From: Helicoverpa zea
Lineage: Eukaryota; Arthropoda; Insecta; Lepidoptera; Noctuidae
NCBI RefSeq assembly: GCF_022581195.2
Contig: NC_061454.1
Coordinates: 7,812,001-7,876,000 of the forward strand
Direction: 5' to 3'
Length of the DNA: 64,000 nt
This document shows positions 11,441 through 22,934 of this stretch, one piece after another. The translations under genes and the position numbers were made by a program. The notes under the pieces were generated by a model. It worked only from the letters and a program-made list of their open reading frames with translations. It was not told the origin of the DNA and ran no database searches. Position 1 is the stretch's first letter, and the number at the start of each line of letters is the position of its first letter.

Positions 11441-14400
11441 GTACTTATAAGAAATAAAATTCTAAGTTTTTTTTTAATTATCTACATCTGCAGATAAAAT
11501 GTTCTGTAGCTATTTTAACTAGGTATTGTTTGAACGTAATTGCAGCTGCTTGCGTTAACTTATATGTAATCGGTAAAAATGCATGTCAATTTACCGCATG
11601 AACTACGTATACTTATCCGGTATTATGCGTATTACAGAGTAAATAAGAGTAGGTAGGTACCTAAGTAATTCAAAAACATTAAATGCTATGGTAAATATTA
11701 ATAAGGGCTGACATTTTTTAATTCACTTCTTAATAATTAATTTTGACAGATATTTTAATAGAAAAAATACCAAATCTTTAGAATATGCTTAGTTAATGAT
11801 TATAGAGCCTGAAACATCACCTAACCTTGTGCACCCAATTAGGTTTTGTAGTGTAACATGTAAAAAGCAATTATGTATATCAATATCTATCGATCAAAAT
11901 GCAGATTGCATGTGGCCATAATTTTTATGACACAACAATATAGGTACCTACGTAGAATGTTTTAAAATCAATAATACTACCTATAGCGTGATAGTTCAGT
12001 ATTATTAATTTCATGATTAATCGTAGAAATGAAGTAATGTAATAATGACTGTATGTCAGGTATAAAAACCATTCCTAGTTGCAATAGAAAAATCTTATTT
12101 TCTTTTAAGTGTTAATATTCTACTTCATATTTAATCATGAGTGTAACGCAGTTTACGTATGTTAACGATAATTTATTTGGTTATCGGCGTATTTACTATT
12201 TAGAATACGTTCCAAACCTTTAAGTACTTTACAATACAAAGACAGTATTCAATGAGGTTTATTACTTACTGCTTGTAGAATACAATAGAATGTTTGTTTG
12301 TCTGACCCACTAAAGTAACTTTCAACGTTCTTTAAAGGTAATTGGAGCCCTACAATAGGTACATACTTAGTTGAATTATCTTTTTCAAATACTTACTTTC
12401 ATTTTAGTCAATCTCATAGTTATTTTTGTAGACAGAATTAAAGGAAAAAAATTAAACATCAGCTACTTGAACGCTTATAGGTAGATAAGTAGGTATTATA
12501 AACATAAACTCATTTCGAACAGGAGCAAATTAATTTCATTGTTGTCAGTTCACGCGGCGCAGTACAGCGCAATTTATTATCCTTCGCCATCAACATACGG
12601 CGCAGGGCACAAACACTCGATATACATTCTATAATAATTTTATTGTTGTGACATCGTTTCATTAGGTTGCCTTACCAGGCACTGGAGGTAACGGTAGAAT
12701 GCTAATGTGATGAGGCGAGCTTGTAGCATTGTCGCATGAACTCGCGCGTTAGGCCTAGCTTCCCAAAGGTTGTGCAACCGCGGGTACGCCGCCCACGGGC
12801 CGGCGCCGGCGACAGCATCGTCACCGGTCGCCCCTCTAAGCAAATAACTCTAGACAAGTTCATTGTCGACCAATTCGAATAAATTACGCTTAAAATATCT
12901 TACTACACTAAGCAAAGAGACTTGAGAAAGTTAAGAGAGGTCGTATTAATTTTACTTATAATATGTAATGGCGATATCTCTCGCTGTAATAACCAATTTG
13001 AAACGAATATATTATTCATACAATAACAGCGTAATGTTGGCAGTGTGATTTATTTCTAGTTTTAACTATGAAGATAGCTGCAGTATTCATATTTACCGGT
13101 TCACAGCTTGAACGCAAGTGGTACGCTTGGTTCGAATTTATTCAATCATGGTATCTCTCTAACGTTTATAAGTTAATTAGAAGCATGTGGGGCTACGCGA
13201 GCGCATCCCGACGGACAATAAAGCCTTTCAGCGGGCGGTGCCTTTGTGCGCTTATGTTATTAGTCCGATTATGTACTTATCAATCCTTATTGTGTATAGA
13301 CTGTCTAGCACAGGAGATAGAAAGAAAAGTCATTGCATATAGCATAATCATGATCTATGCATATTTTCTCAGGGGATTATCTAATCCCTTTGGTACCAAT
13401 ACGTAGAGGAGACAAGTTTTAAGATACGAGATGAAAATCCAGGTTATAAATAAAAATATTATTTTGGGTAGGTACCTACTTATAACAAATATGTAGCGTA
13501 GGGTAGAAGAATACATTGTTTCCATTAGATATCTTGAAATGATAAAAGTTCGCTCTACTACGCTACGAGGCGTAGCAAATTAGAATGTAGCAACCAACTG
13601 TGTACCGTCTCGCGGAGATTTATGTAGAATTGTAATATTTTATGCAAATAATTTAATATTTTTCCACCGACCCGAGTAAAAGGGAGGCTTCTTTTGTTCG
13701 AACCTCATAATAATCACCTGGCTTTGTAAAATGGCTACATTTTTCCGAGAAAATAAATAAAACTCCATTAGAATTTTAAGACATCTTCCAAAAAAATAAT
13801 TTTCTATTCTATTAAAATACATACCTTGGTGCATCTGTACGTATATTTTTCATGATAGCTTTGCCCCAATATTTAGTCCCTCGATGTAAAGTTACCTTCT
13901 GAAACTGGTTGGTGTTGCTTACCCAAAGAAGTGTCCCTTTCCCTAAATTAGGTAATAGTAACTTTTATTTCTTAATGGAAAAGTGCTGAGTACAACAATC
14001 AAGTATAACGAAACTATGGCCGCTAGTTGAGTAAAAAAGCCCGTAGCGAACATTTCTGGCGGTGTCATACTGTCGCGCTCGGTCATTGCTCGTTCATGCT
14101 TCCATAATCTGTTGTGACTTTGATGTTGTCACGGTGTATTTTGCGATGTTTTTTATTTGCTTGACGCAATGATTCTTGACTATATAGATACTTGATTTAA
14201 ACGCATTCCAGGCGGATAGTCGAACAATCGATGAAGCGGAAGTAGCTTTTTAAATGAAAATAGTACTTACCTACCCAGTCTTATTGTTGCCTAAAATATC
14301 GAGGATTGAGAACACTAATATGTTTCTTATACGAAGATATTTTTTAAATAAAATAAACAATTCGTTAAATACCAACAGTATTGCCAGAAACAATAATTGT

Positions 14401-15153
14401 TTATTTAACTGGTAGCTGTACGTATCAGCTTATAAATTAACGTCAGTGACAGGCGGCAAACGGTGTCAGAAGGCGAGTCCGCCGCTAAGGGTTATAAGTA
14501 ACTACAGCCTATGATTTACGGCATTCCTGCGCAGAGCGCGACGAGGATCTGTCAGTGCGCCTGCGCAGACCGATGGGAACAAGATCACTTCTCACAGATT
14601 GGTCTGGTGACAGACAAAGCTCTTTGTAGCATCATTGTTCGGACCACTCCGGGGACGTCTGGCTTAGCCTCGCGCGCTTAAACCGAGGATTAGTCATCGC
14701 CCGTATCGTAAGAGACAACTTGTATGTTGTACTTATAACAACTACCAATGAATAAATATGCATAAGTAAAGACAAGAATTTATTGCGATCTCTCTTTTCA
14801 TTGTTAGCAAGGTACCGTATTCGTTTCACATCTGTGCAAACCTATGCGAGGTTCTCATATTGAGTATTACAGTGTTATATGTAAGTAGCTATTATGTAGC
14901 ACACTTACATAGCTTACGTTATTTTACGTGCATGTACTTATATAGAACTTCCCGGATCTCGCCGGTGGACCACACAATAGACGTTTTCTTATAAGGCGAG
15001 GTACTGAAGCATGTAGCTTCTGAAATATAAGTATTCTTCCAAAAGAAAGTTTGTGTCAAAGCTTCTCCTGGTTATGAATTTTGAACGCATACTATTACTC
15101 GGTACGGTGCACGCTTAAAATGTTTACATGTTTATAATCGTAATTTCGAGCGG
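11441..15153. other. Long intron-like stretch, no supported gene
   Basis: Mostly AT-rich. A GC-rich patch at about 12720-12840 (CCGCCCACGGGCCGGCGCCG) and another at about 14455-14560 (two CTGCGCAG strings, resembling half-sites of NRF-1-type elements) could be regulatory. Open frames in these patches (12640-12843 minus, 13068-13406 plus) show no recognisable domain or splice framing. Confidence 0.35.
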
Positions 15154-15243
15154 ATGTTGCGCAAGTGCGTTTTAACTGCCGAACTAAAGCGCTTGACCGG
15201 AAGTGAGGTCCGCAGGGCGCGGGACGCGGGCTCTCGTTCACAG
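15154..15243 (+). CDS. Weak candidate alternative first exon
   Basis: An ATG opens 30 codons in locally GC-rich DNA (MLRKCVLTAELKR at the start, rich in Arg and Lys) and reaches TCACAG|GTACTA, a weak donor similar to the one at 11440, in phase 0. This phase fits the shared exon at 25423. Nothing independent supports it: no relative elsewhere in the window and no known motif. It is listed because its geometry matches the better-supported first exons; chance is likely enough that confidence is low. Confidence 0.2.
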
Positions 15244-18200
15244 GTACTAAATGATGGTTCTAATGAACAGCACGGGAGCGGCACCACGGCACCAAACCTT
15301 ATTATTGGTAATGCGCAATACATTAGCCACAATTAGTGCGGCAGCCGCCAGTAATTGCTGCATGCTTCGGGCGCGTTTCGTAAACCATGTAGTACCTAGT
15401 ATCTTTCTTAAGAAATCGTAACTGTGATAGAGGTGTTTCTAGAAAATTTATGGAATTTAAAGTGCGAACCTCGATTTATTACGTTGCTATTAATATCTAG
15501 TAAATTTTCTTAAATGTCTAAGGTACCTTTAGACAAGAAATAACGCGACCCTCGAGAACGTTAGGAATTCTTGTACCTAATGGATATATCGTAAAACATT
15601 TTAGACACCTTGGAAAATAATTTGACACACTAAAATGTTTAGCTGTTAGGAAAGATAATATGTAGGTAGGTATGTAATGTATAGTGAAAGGATTACAATA
15701 GAATGCGTAATTTAGAGTGGGTGTAGGGTTTCTTAGTTGTATCAAATGTCGTTGCTGAAATTCAAATACTTGTACAGCAAGGTCTTTGCAAAAAACTCGT
15801 CACGGTTCGCGGAGCATGGTCGGCAGCTGTCAGGCTGACATGTCGCGCTCGGGGAAACCATTCAGTTGACAGCACTACTCACCTCAATACACGTACTCGT
15901 CACCACGGTAATAATCGACACATGCGCCTAACGAACCCGATACTGAAAGCAATTGTAAATTCATACCCATGAATCAAAACCCATGAAAGGAACTCATAAA
16001 ATAAATTTTATTCCCTTATTGGTACATAAACAGAGTTTAAAAATAGTTGGGACCACCTGGTACACTCTGCTCCCAACTTCGAGTGCAGGGAACGTGATTT
16101 ATGGGTCTTTAAGCCACACAATGCAACCGCAAATATAACCCTTGACTATTTTTCTAGAGAACAAATTGTCCCAGGGTAGATATTTCAAGTGGGCTGACTG
16201 TTCTCTAACGGGCACAAAGACTTATTTATACGCTTATCATTATTACCCCTATAACAATATCGAGGGGTTATAAATTAATTCGTTTAGACAACTAACTCGA
16301 CACATTGCTATTGAATTGACTGCTTGATATTTTGATAGATCAAGTATTGTATTGTAATTTTAGTTTTGTAGGAATTCTGATCTATCATCTCACACTTGGG
16401 CAATATTGGTTATTGTTCACTCGTACATTATTCACGGCTGAACGGTGGCCAGTAATCCCAATCCCAAATGACCGCATCGCACCGATGCATTTGGTACTGA
16501 GAAGTAGATGTGTTATGGACGCAGAGAACGTTTCGTGTTCGACGTGGGAGGTCGATTATTTTCTCGAAATTCTAAATTACTAACAAATATTTTATCGAAA
16601 TATTTTGTGTCAATACCTAATGTTGCAATAAATGTGCATTCTTAACTTTTAAATGCTCAGTAAAAAACATCATAACCCTCAAAAAATATAGGTACCTAAA
16701 TTACTTTCCAAAATTATAATCGCTGTATCCCGAATACTTTCACGTCTGTACCATTATTACGGAACCCAAAAATGTTAAGCTCTTCGAATGATTAAAGGCA
16801 CTGTAAAAAGAAAACGAAGCTTAGATCCGGCCACACGGGCACTATTGTTACGGACAATGAATTAAGTAATAACATGAATTGAGAAGATTTCTTGAACCGA
16901 TGAAGATCTAACTTGCTCGAAATGAAATGAAAGTCATTGATTATTTAACCAATTGTTTTACCGCATTATTACATAAACTGTTTGTATCAGAATTCTAATG
17001 GTTTGTAGTCGTGCCCGACGTCATCCCCTCGTCACGTCACTCCTTTCACTGTTGTCGTGCTGACACCTCCGGCAATTAACTTGTCACTGCAACATTATCG
17101 TTAATACTTTTGAGTGTTGAAGTAAATATTTTATTAGATGTCTCAAGTTAAACGCGGTCATACAGTTTACGTTTACAAGACCGTATAATGATTATTGGTG
17201 CTTTTAGTTTTGGATAAGTAACCGCGCAGTTACGGCAATACACTTAAAAGGCAACACATATGTTTGTCATTCTCAAAATGGCCAGATTGTTGAGACAATA
17301 ATAGGTTCGTACCGAAAACAAATTGGCTTGCGTCATTCTCGCGAGGTTTTCGCTTAATGTTATTAACATCGAGTTAGTTAACATGCATGATATATAGTCT
17401 TCATTTGAGCGAGTCCATGTGAGGCTGTAAAGTCGCATGAAGTGCAAGTTTCCTGTAATCATGGCGTTGCGCAAGTTCGCCTCAGTGTGAACTGTATTAC
17501 TGTACCTATATGACATCATATCGTAGTTTCAACACTTTACAAACAAAGCCGCAAGCCTCTGGCACACATTGTGTGCTCATTTTTAGGACAAACAATGAAT
17601 TATTTGGGAAATAAATTAACGTACTACATTAACCGAGGATGGCGGGGGTCTCAGATTTTGTCTGACAGGTTTAAATATTCTGTCAATGAAGCTAACTTCT
17701 CTCAATCGTCATAGATGATCAAATGATGATCTTCACGTCTATACATAGTTATCGTGACTTAACCCGTATAAGTTTAGATTTAATTTAATTTGAAGAAAAA
17801 TTAAAATTGAAGCCTCTTGCGATAAGCACTTTTTAACGAAGACTAATAGAATTTTGATTGCCATTACTGAGATATTACCAAATGTAATAGTATATTTGGG
17901 TTTGTGGTAATAAAGTTGTACCTCAAGCAAATCCTACAACACTGAATTAATGCTTTATGCATTGATATTAAGGCTAAATATGTTCTTTATGATAAATTGC
18001 TTAGATTCTGCTCTAAGTAGTCTACTTCGCTTTAAAATGAAACCAATTCAAATGCAGCAATATATACGAGCATAAGGGACACGTGGCTTACGTATATGCG
18101 GTAATTTCCGCGTCATGCAGATACATAAGCTCTGCCACAAATATCACTCGTACTTGTAGTTCATACAGCGACCGCTATTACCCACGACCCGGGAGGTCTC

Positions 18201-19706
18201 CCGGAATCCGGCCCACTACGGAGAAATTATCAATTTCCTTTTGGGTAATGAATGATCTTGTACACGAATCTAAAATCGAAATTTTGAGCAGTGATATAGC
18301 TTTAGAACCCTCGATTCGCTTCGCTTCGATTACCTATGGCATACGTTTCCAGAAAATGAAAAGGTCTGTGAAATGTCTATGCAATCTGGAATACATAAGT
18401 GCACCAAAGATGTTTGTGGCTATAAATAAAGAAGTTATGAGCCTTACGAAACGCTGGTGCTGTCTGATATACGAGTGTACTCCAGCGCACATTCCATCTG
18501 AAATCGTGCGGTGTAACCGCAGACCCGTATTGGTTCCTACTGCATAATCAAATTACATTAATGGCCCGTTTGTGGACCCCTCTCAGCTTTGTACTGGCTG
18601 TCTCGAAGCCACCTCGCGCCGACCCCGGAGTCAATAACACGAGATTTGTTTGTAGAATCGAGAATTGTTGTTGGTACCTTTTAACATGATATGTACTACT
18701 TTCAAGAGCATTAGCGTGATCTAGACTTTCTCTATGGCACTGTATATGGAAGCGGTCGACAATCATTTATGAGAAAAAGCAATAACTCAAGCTTAGGCAC
18801 CCACGTACAAGATTTTAATCATACAACGTGTCTAAATCTAGAATGTCAAGGTACAAGTTAATTTATACTCTTAAAACTGTGGGATTGATTAAAAGGTAAA
18901 GAGTATTTAACTTAAAAAGTAATTCAACCGGTAAAATATTAAAGCGGAAATAATTAATTAAGCTATAAAAAGGCCCATATAACGTTATGACCCAACTCCT
19001 CTGCATTAAGTTAAGAATGATGGGAAATAAAGAAGTCAAAACTTTACCGTCTAGATTTTTGTTTATGGGTGCTACACGTGGGCATGTTTTTGGCTAACAG
19101 CCTAATGATAGCCTTATTTGCGAGTTTCTTTACTTCGGATTGTCTGCAAAAGAAATACAAAAATTTCATATTTATGATAAAATAAACATAATTATCCACA
19201 AAGATAGTGTTTGAGCCACCCAGAATCATTGCATGCTTGATATTGCAGCCTGCTATCGACAACTGTGTTATTGGCTACGCATAACGCAACGCGTGCGCCG
19301 ATAAAACGGTTCAATAGTTTATCAACACAATGATTACAACTATTGTTTAATTTTGAATCGATCGAGAACTGTGAAAACTTACATAACGAAGTTTACCTTC
19401 GCCGTAAGCCATTACTTAGCCACCCCTGTGATAGGTGAGGGTCCGTCCCTTATATTGCCGTAACATAAGGGAGTGGCTACTCATCATCATCACTCACTGG
19501 GGTGAAGAAGACAATATTAGTTTATAACCGGTCTGTTGCCTTGTCTGATAATTTAAAATAGCGTTGCGCTATCTCTGCTAGTCACGCAAGCTTGTGTTCT
19601 GAGTAATTATAATTAAAATTAAATATTTATAGTAGTTTGTTCATGGAAAATAAGAAATAAAAATATAAAAAAAGAACAAAGAAAATTCAATAAAAGATAT
19701 AATTGG
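15244..19706. other. Long intron-like stretch, no supported gene
   Basis: The longest frame is 154 codons at 18083-18547 (plus). It has no domain, no splice framing and no compositional support, and a frame of that length is not surprising in 64 kb. A CRE-like cluster (GACGTCAT, CGTCACGTCAC) lies near 17018-17040. A short near-palindrome built on CCCTTATATTGCCG lies just past the tRNA-side flank origin, near 19445-19475, in the adjacent sequence. Otherwise nothing seen. Confidence 0.35.
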
Positions 19707-19714
19707 AAAAAAAA
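19707..19714 (-). terminator. Pol III terminator of the tRNA-Met gene
   Basis: Eight consecutive A on the plus strand, read as eight T on the minus strand, 6 bp after the 3' end of the tRNA. This is a standard RNA polymerase III stop. Confidence 0.85.
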
Positions 19715-19720
19715 TATACC

Positions 19721-19792
19721 TAGCAGAGCGTGGTTTCGATCCACGGACCTCTGGGTTATGGGCCCAGCACGCTTCCACTGCGCCACTCTGCT
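19721..19792 (-). tRNA. tRNA-Met (CAT), elongator type
   Basis: On the minus strand the 72 nt fold as a full cloverleaf. The 7-bp acceptor stem is AGCAGAG with CTCTGCT, followed by discriminator A. The D arm is GCGC/GCGT, the anticodon stem CTGGG/CCCAG encloses the loop CCCATAA with anticodon CAT, the variable loop is AGGTC, and the T arm is CGTGG/CCACG. A and B box promoter elements are internal and a T8 terminator follows. An A1-U72-type start and the lack of initiator-specific features point to elongator methionine. No intron. It lies antisense within the long intron of the surrounding gene. Confidence 0.97.
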
Positions 19793-20249
19793 CTTGGCAA
19801 CATTGTTGAAATTACCGATTAGATGATATTGGGTCTTACGTATTACAAGTTGAACACAGATCTAGTAGCAACTATTATATACGAAGGTAAACAATTATTA
19901 TATCTGATTTTCGTATTGATTATACTAATTAGGAATAAAGTTGACAGTGATTTATATAACAATGAGAATTAATTGTCGGTTGTTTCAATTGAATGCAAAC
20001 AATGCTATTTTATTTTACGTCTATGCTCTTAGAATACTAACACAAACATATTTCTGGGGACTGGATTTGTATCTGGTCATGATTAATTCGTACAGCTAAA
20101 GATATTGAGTTCCGTAGAATTTAGACAAAATATATGTGATTAAATTGTTAACAATAGAAAGGAATTTGGTCCGTAACGGCGTACAAAGGGTCCGTAGTAC
20201 TTTAATTGGTAGTTGTAATTAATTAAAGTCAGTGACCGAACCGCGGCCA
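19793..20249. other. No gene seen
   Basis: AT-rich flank between the tRNA gene and the hAT-type element. No feature recognised. Confidence 0.4.
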
Positions 20250-20257
20250 ACTATTGT
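20250..20257. repeat. Left target-site duplication of hAT-type element
   Basis: ACTATTGT, repeated identically at 21271-21278 immediately outside the other terminus. Confidence 0.9.
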
Positions 20258-21270
20258 CAGTGGCGGATTAAGAGTATCCGAGGCCCTAAGCACAGAGCCT
20301 GTGTAGACCCCCTATTACTTAAATGGAAATAGAAGGTTGAAGAAATTGACCGAGCAAAGCGAGAGTGATGCACATGTAGTTTCAAATGCGCGAGCGAAGC
20401 GAGCGCGAAATTTTTTTCGGACTCGTACGGAGGTAAAATTTATCCCAAACGTACTTAATTTTTTGTTTGTTGACAAATGCAAAAACGAAGGCACATAGTT
20501 TCTGAATACGCGAGCGAAGCGAGCGCGAAATTTTAATTATTTTTATTATAAACTCAGAACCAAAATTACGTACAATGTAGCCCAAACGTACTTAACTTTT
20601 AATTTGTTGACAAATGTAAAAACGAGGACATATAGTTTTTGAAAACGCGAGCGAAGCGAGCGGGAAATCTTGATTATGTTTTAAGACTCAGAACTAAAAT
20701 TTCGTAAAAGGGCTACATTTCAAACCTTCATTTCTTTCTGTTGGACAAGTAAGATGGATAACGTAAGATCGATAACAACGTCCGCGGACTTAACCGGTGG
20801 TCCGCGGACCACTTGGAATGCCTCCAGGCACCACCAGCCCACCACCACCAGGACCACTGATCTAAAGCATCCAAAATTTTCGGATATGTTTGTTATATTG
20901 CACTCGTAGTTACAGCGTGAGCTTCCCAACGACTGTACGATAGCGACTTCGGAACGCTATCGTTGCCTATTAATTCTTTGCCCAACGATGAGTAGAAGCC
21001 GAAAAAAAATTGTATAACAACTGCACAATTGAAAAAAAAAATCACTGCGATCGTACAACAATCTACAGCACTGCGACCAATCAAGTTTAGAGGCGGGGGT
21101 GTATGAAGGGTCACTCCCGAACTGCTCGCGCCTTGTGATTTCGGATATATTGTGGATGAATCTCGATAAAATGTAGGTATAAAATGAAACGCCAGCAGAG
21201 GATGGAGGCCCCTGGAGAACAGGGGCCCCAAGCACGTGCTTGTTGTGCTTATAGGGTTAATCCGCCACTG
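20258..21270. mobile_element. Non-autonomous hAT-type DNA transposon
   Basis: The element of 1013 bp starts CAGTGGCGGATTAA and ends with its inverse, TTAATCCGCCACTG. It is flanked by the perfect 8-bp direct repeat ACTATTGT (20250-20257 and 21271-21278). An 8-bp duplication with CAG...CTG termini is diagnostic of the hAT superfamily. Just inside the ends are GAGGCCCTAAGCACA on the left and GGGGCCCCAAGCACG on the right, the right one read toward its terminus. No transposase frame is present; the minus-strand frames at 20893-21235 have no recognisable domain. Identical target duplications suggest a fairly recent insertion. The left third is a tandem subrepeat array. Confidence 0.9.
20373..20720. 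repeat. Tandem subrepeats within the hAT-type element
   Basis: About three units of 120-135 bp. Each contains CGCGAGCGAAGCGAGCG (near 20389, 20509 and 20646) followed by a GAAAT run, a segment with TTGTTGACAAATG in the second and third units, and CCCAAACGTACTTAA-type ends. The third copy is slightly diverged (GCGGG for GCGCG). Subterminal arrays like this are common transposase-binding regions in hAT elements; that role is inferred. Confidence 0.8.
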
Positions 21271-21278
21271 ACTATTGT
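21271..21278. repeat. Right target-site duplication of hAT-type element
   Basis: ACTATTGT, an exact copy of 20250-20257. Confidence 0.9.
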
Positions 21279-22748
21279 ATAAAGCGTTTAAAGTTTTAGT
21301 TTATAATTTGTTCTGGATATGTCGCCTTGAAACTACATTGGTAGTGAGTACCTCTGCGGTAGAGAACATGTTGCGGTATTTATTACTTTTTTATCAGAAC
21401 ATGCGCACTAGTAACTTAACAATAAAGATAAGGCATACATACACTAGGTATTAAAATAAAGGTTGCATTAAAAACATTTAAATATGTATGCATTGATTTA
21501 TTATTTAATTTCCAGGATTGGAACGTAAAGTTTACAATTTTCCTTATATTGCTTAGGTATTTAATTAGGTACTGCTAACTAAATGAGACTCTAACTTGAC
21601 TAGCCTTAATAAGACCTAGGTATTTATAATACTTATTTAGGCAAACTTGAAATAACCTGTGTTTAAAACTGTATTTTGCAATATTTATATCAGACACAAT
21701 CAAATTAAGGTTATATCTAATTTGGCTCTTATTGTTTTCATGATAATAACTTCCTTCAATATTTATAGCGCCATCATCAGTTGCCTAGCCTTTCCTCATG
21801 GTTTTCAACGATTTGCATAAAACGAGATTATATAATTATTGTTTTGTTCTTGAATACGAAATTAACACATCCACGTTTGATTGTTTAACACCTCTCAAAA
21901 CCAGTCGATTTGCGTTCAATATTGACATTCGATGACGACATTTTCCGGTTTAACAATTTAATGAGTTTCTAATCGATTTAACGCATACAATATTGTGTTC
22001 ACGAAGTTGGAATTAATGTACATAAGTAAGTAACCAGAAACAGTATGTTAATGTGAGTGACAGTGGTGGTGATGCCAAGTGCCGGCCACTGGCGAGCACT
22101 GCCGGGTCTCTGCTCAGCGCGTGAGACAATTTTGTATGGCTTATAACGCCTCGATATTAAACGGATGTCACGTACCAACGCCTTGAGAAAGCACCGCTCC
22201 TAACAGATGGCAGATGGCTGCCTGCCCGAATATTATTGATATTTTACGAAGACGTGCTGAAAACTTAGCGAGCTTCATGCATTCCCCATAATACGACCAA
22301 ATAACTGCTGCAGTATAATTTGACAGAATTGTCCGCACGTGCACATCTTACGAAAGTTTCACCGGAGCAAACAGATAACCATGGAATTGGAACATCGTTG
22401 TACTTTATACGGCAATAACTTTGTTATCAACACTACCTTCACTGTTATCTGATTTAAAATAGAAGTGTCCTTTTAATCCACGCCTTAGTATCTCCCTATT
22501 CGGGTTGCCCTATATTCAAAGAGCAGCATACAAATATATATGATTCTCGTGTAGCGCCGAATCTAAGTATTTCATCGATGCAATAATTTATACTCGTTTG
22601 TAATCTTCAATGAACAGTTAATGTTTAATAAGGCATGCAGTATTCGTATCAGAGATAACAGTAACAAACAAGCTTGTTTAACCTGTCTCTAATCAAGTAA
22701 CATTCATATCTTCGTAAATTCAGTTCTTAATAAAAGAATATAGTCATT
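21279..22748. other. No gene seen
   Basis: AT-rich intronic sequence. The string CAGATGGCAGATGGCTG near 22203 also occurs near 54604, where a repeat tail follows; here only a short match is visible. Nothing else. Confidence 0.35.
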
Positions 22749-22934
22749 TAGTTAGCTATCGGCGTACTCGCGGTAGTAATTCATTACAAAACAGTGGAGT
22801 TTCATATCAAAGGGCAGGGCGTTCGGTTGATTTATCATTCGGACACCGAGCCCTTTGTTTTCTTCACGGAGTACGGCGGCTTCAATCACATGTCGCCCGG
22901 TCAAAAGTTCGCCGCCCGACACCCAAAAAGAATA
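22749..22934 (+). pseudogene. Possible coding relic, weakly DEG/ENaC (pickpocket)-like
   Basis: A GC-richer segment reads as protein without a stop from 22752 to about 22934: a hydrophobic start (AIGVLAVVIHYK), then GQGVRLIYHSDTEPF, then GGFNHMSPGQKFAARHPK. The order G-V-R-L-x-x-H-S-x-x-E-P-F ... G-F-x-x-M-x-P-G recalls the extracellular segment of insect pickpocket/DEG-ENaC channels, where an IH(S/D)-x-x-E-x-P block precedes a (V/M)xPG turn. Coding character disappears after 22934, and no splice donor follows. It may be an exon relic or a chance GC-rich frame. The family assignment is a guess from motif memory. Confidence 0.2.

Noticed and set aside
18083..18547. 154-codon plus-strand open frame
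   Set aside because: No recognisable domain, no splice framing, AT-typical residue mix; a frame of this length is not unexpected in 64 kb of six-frame sequence.
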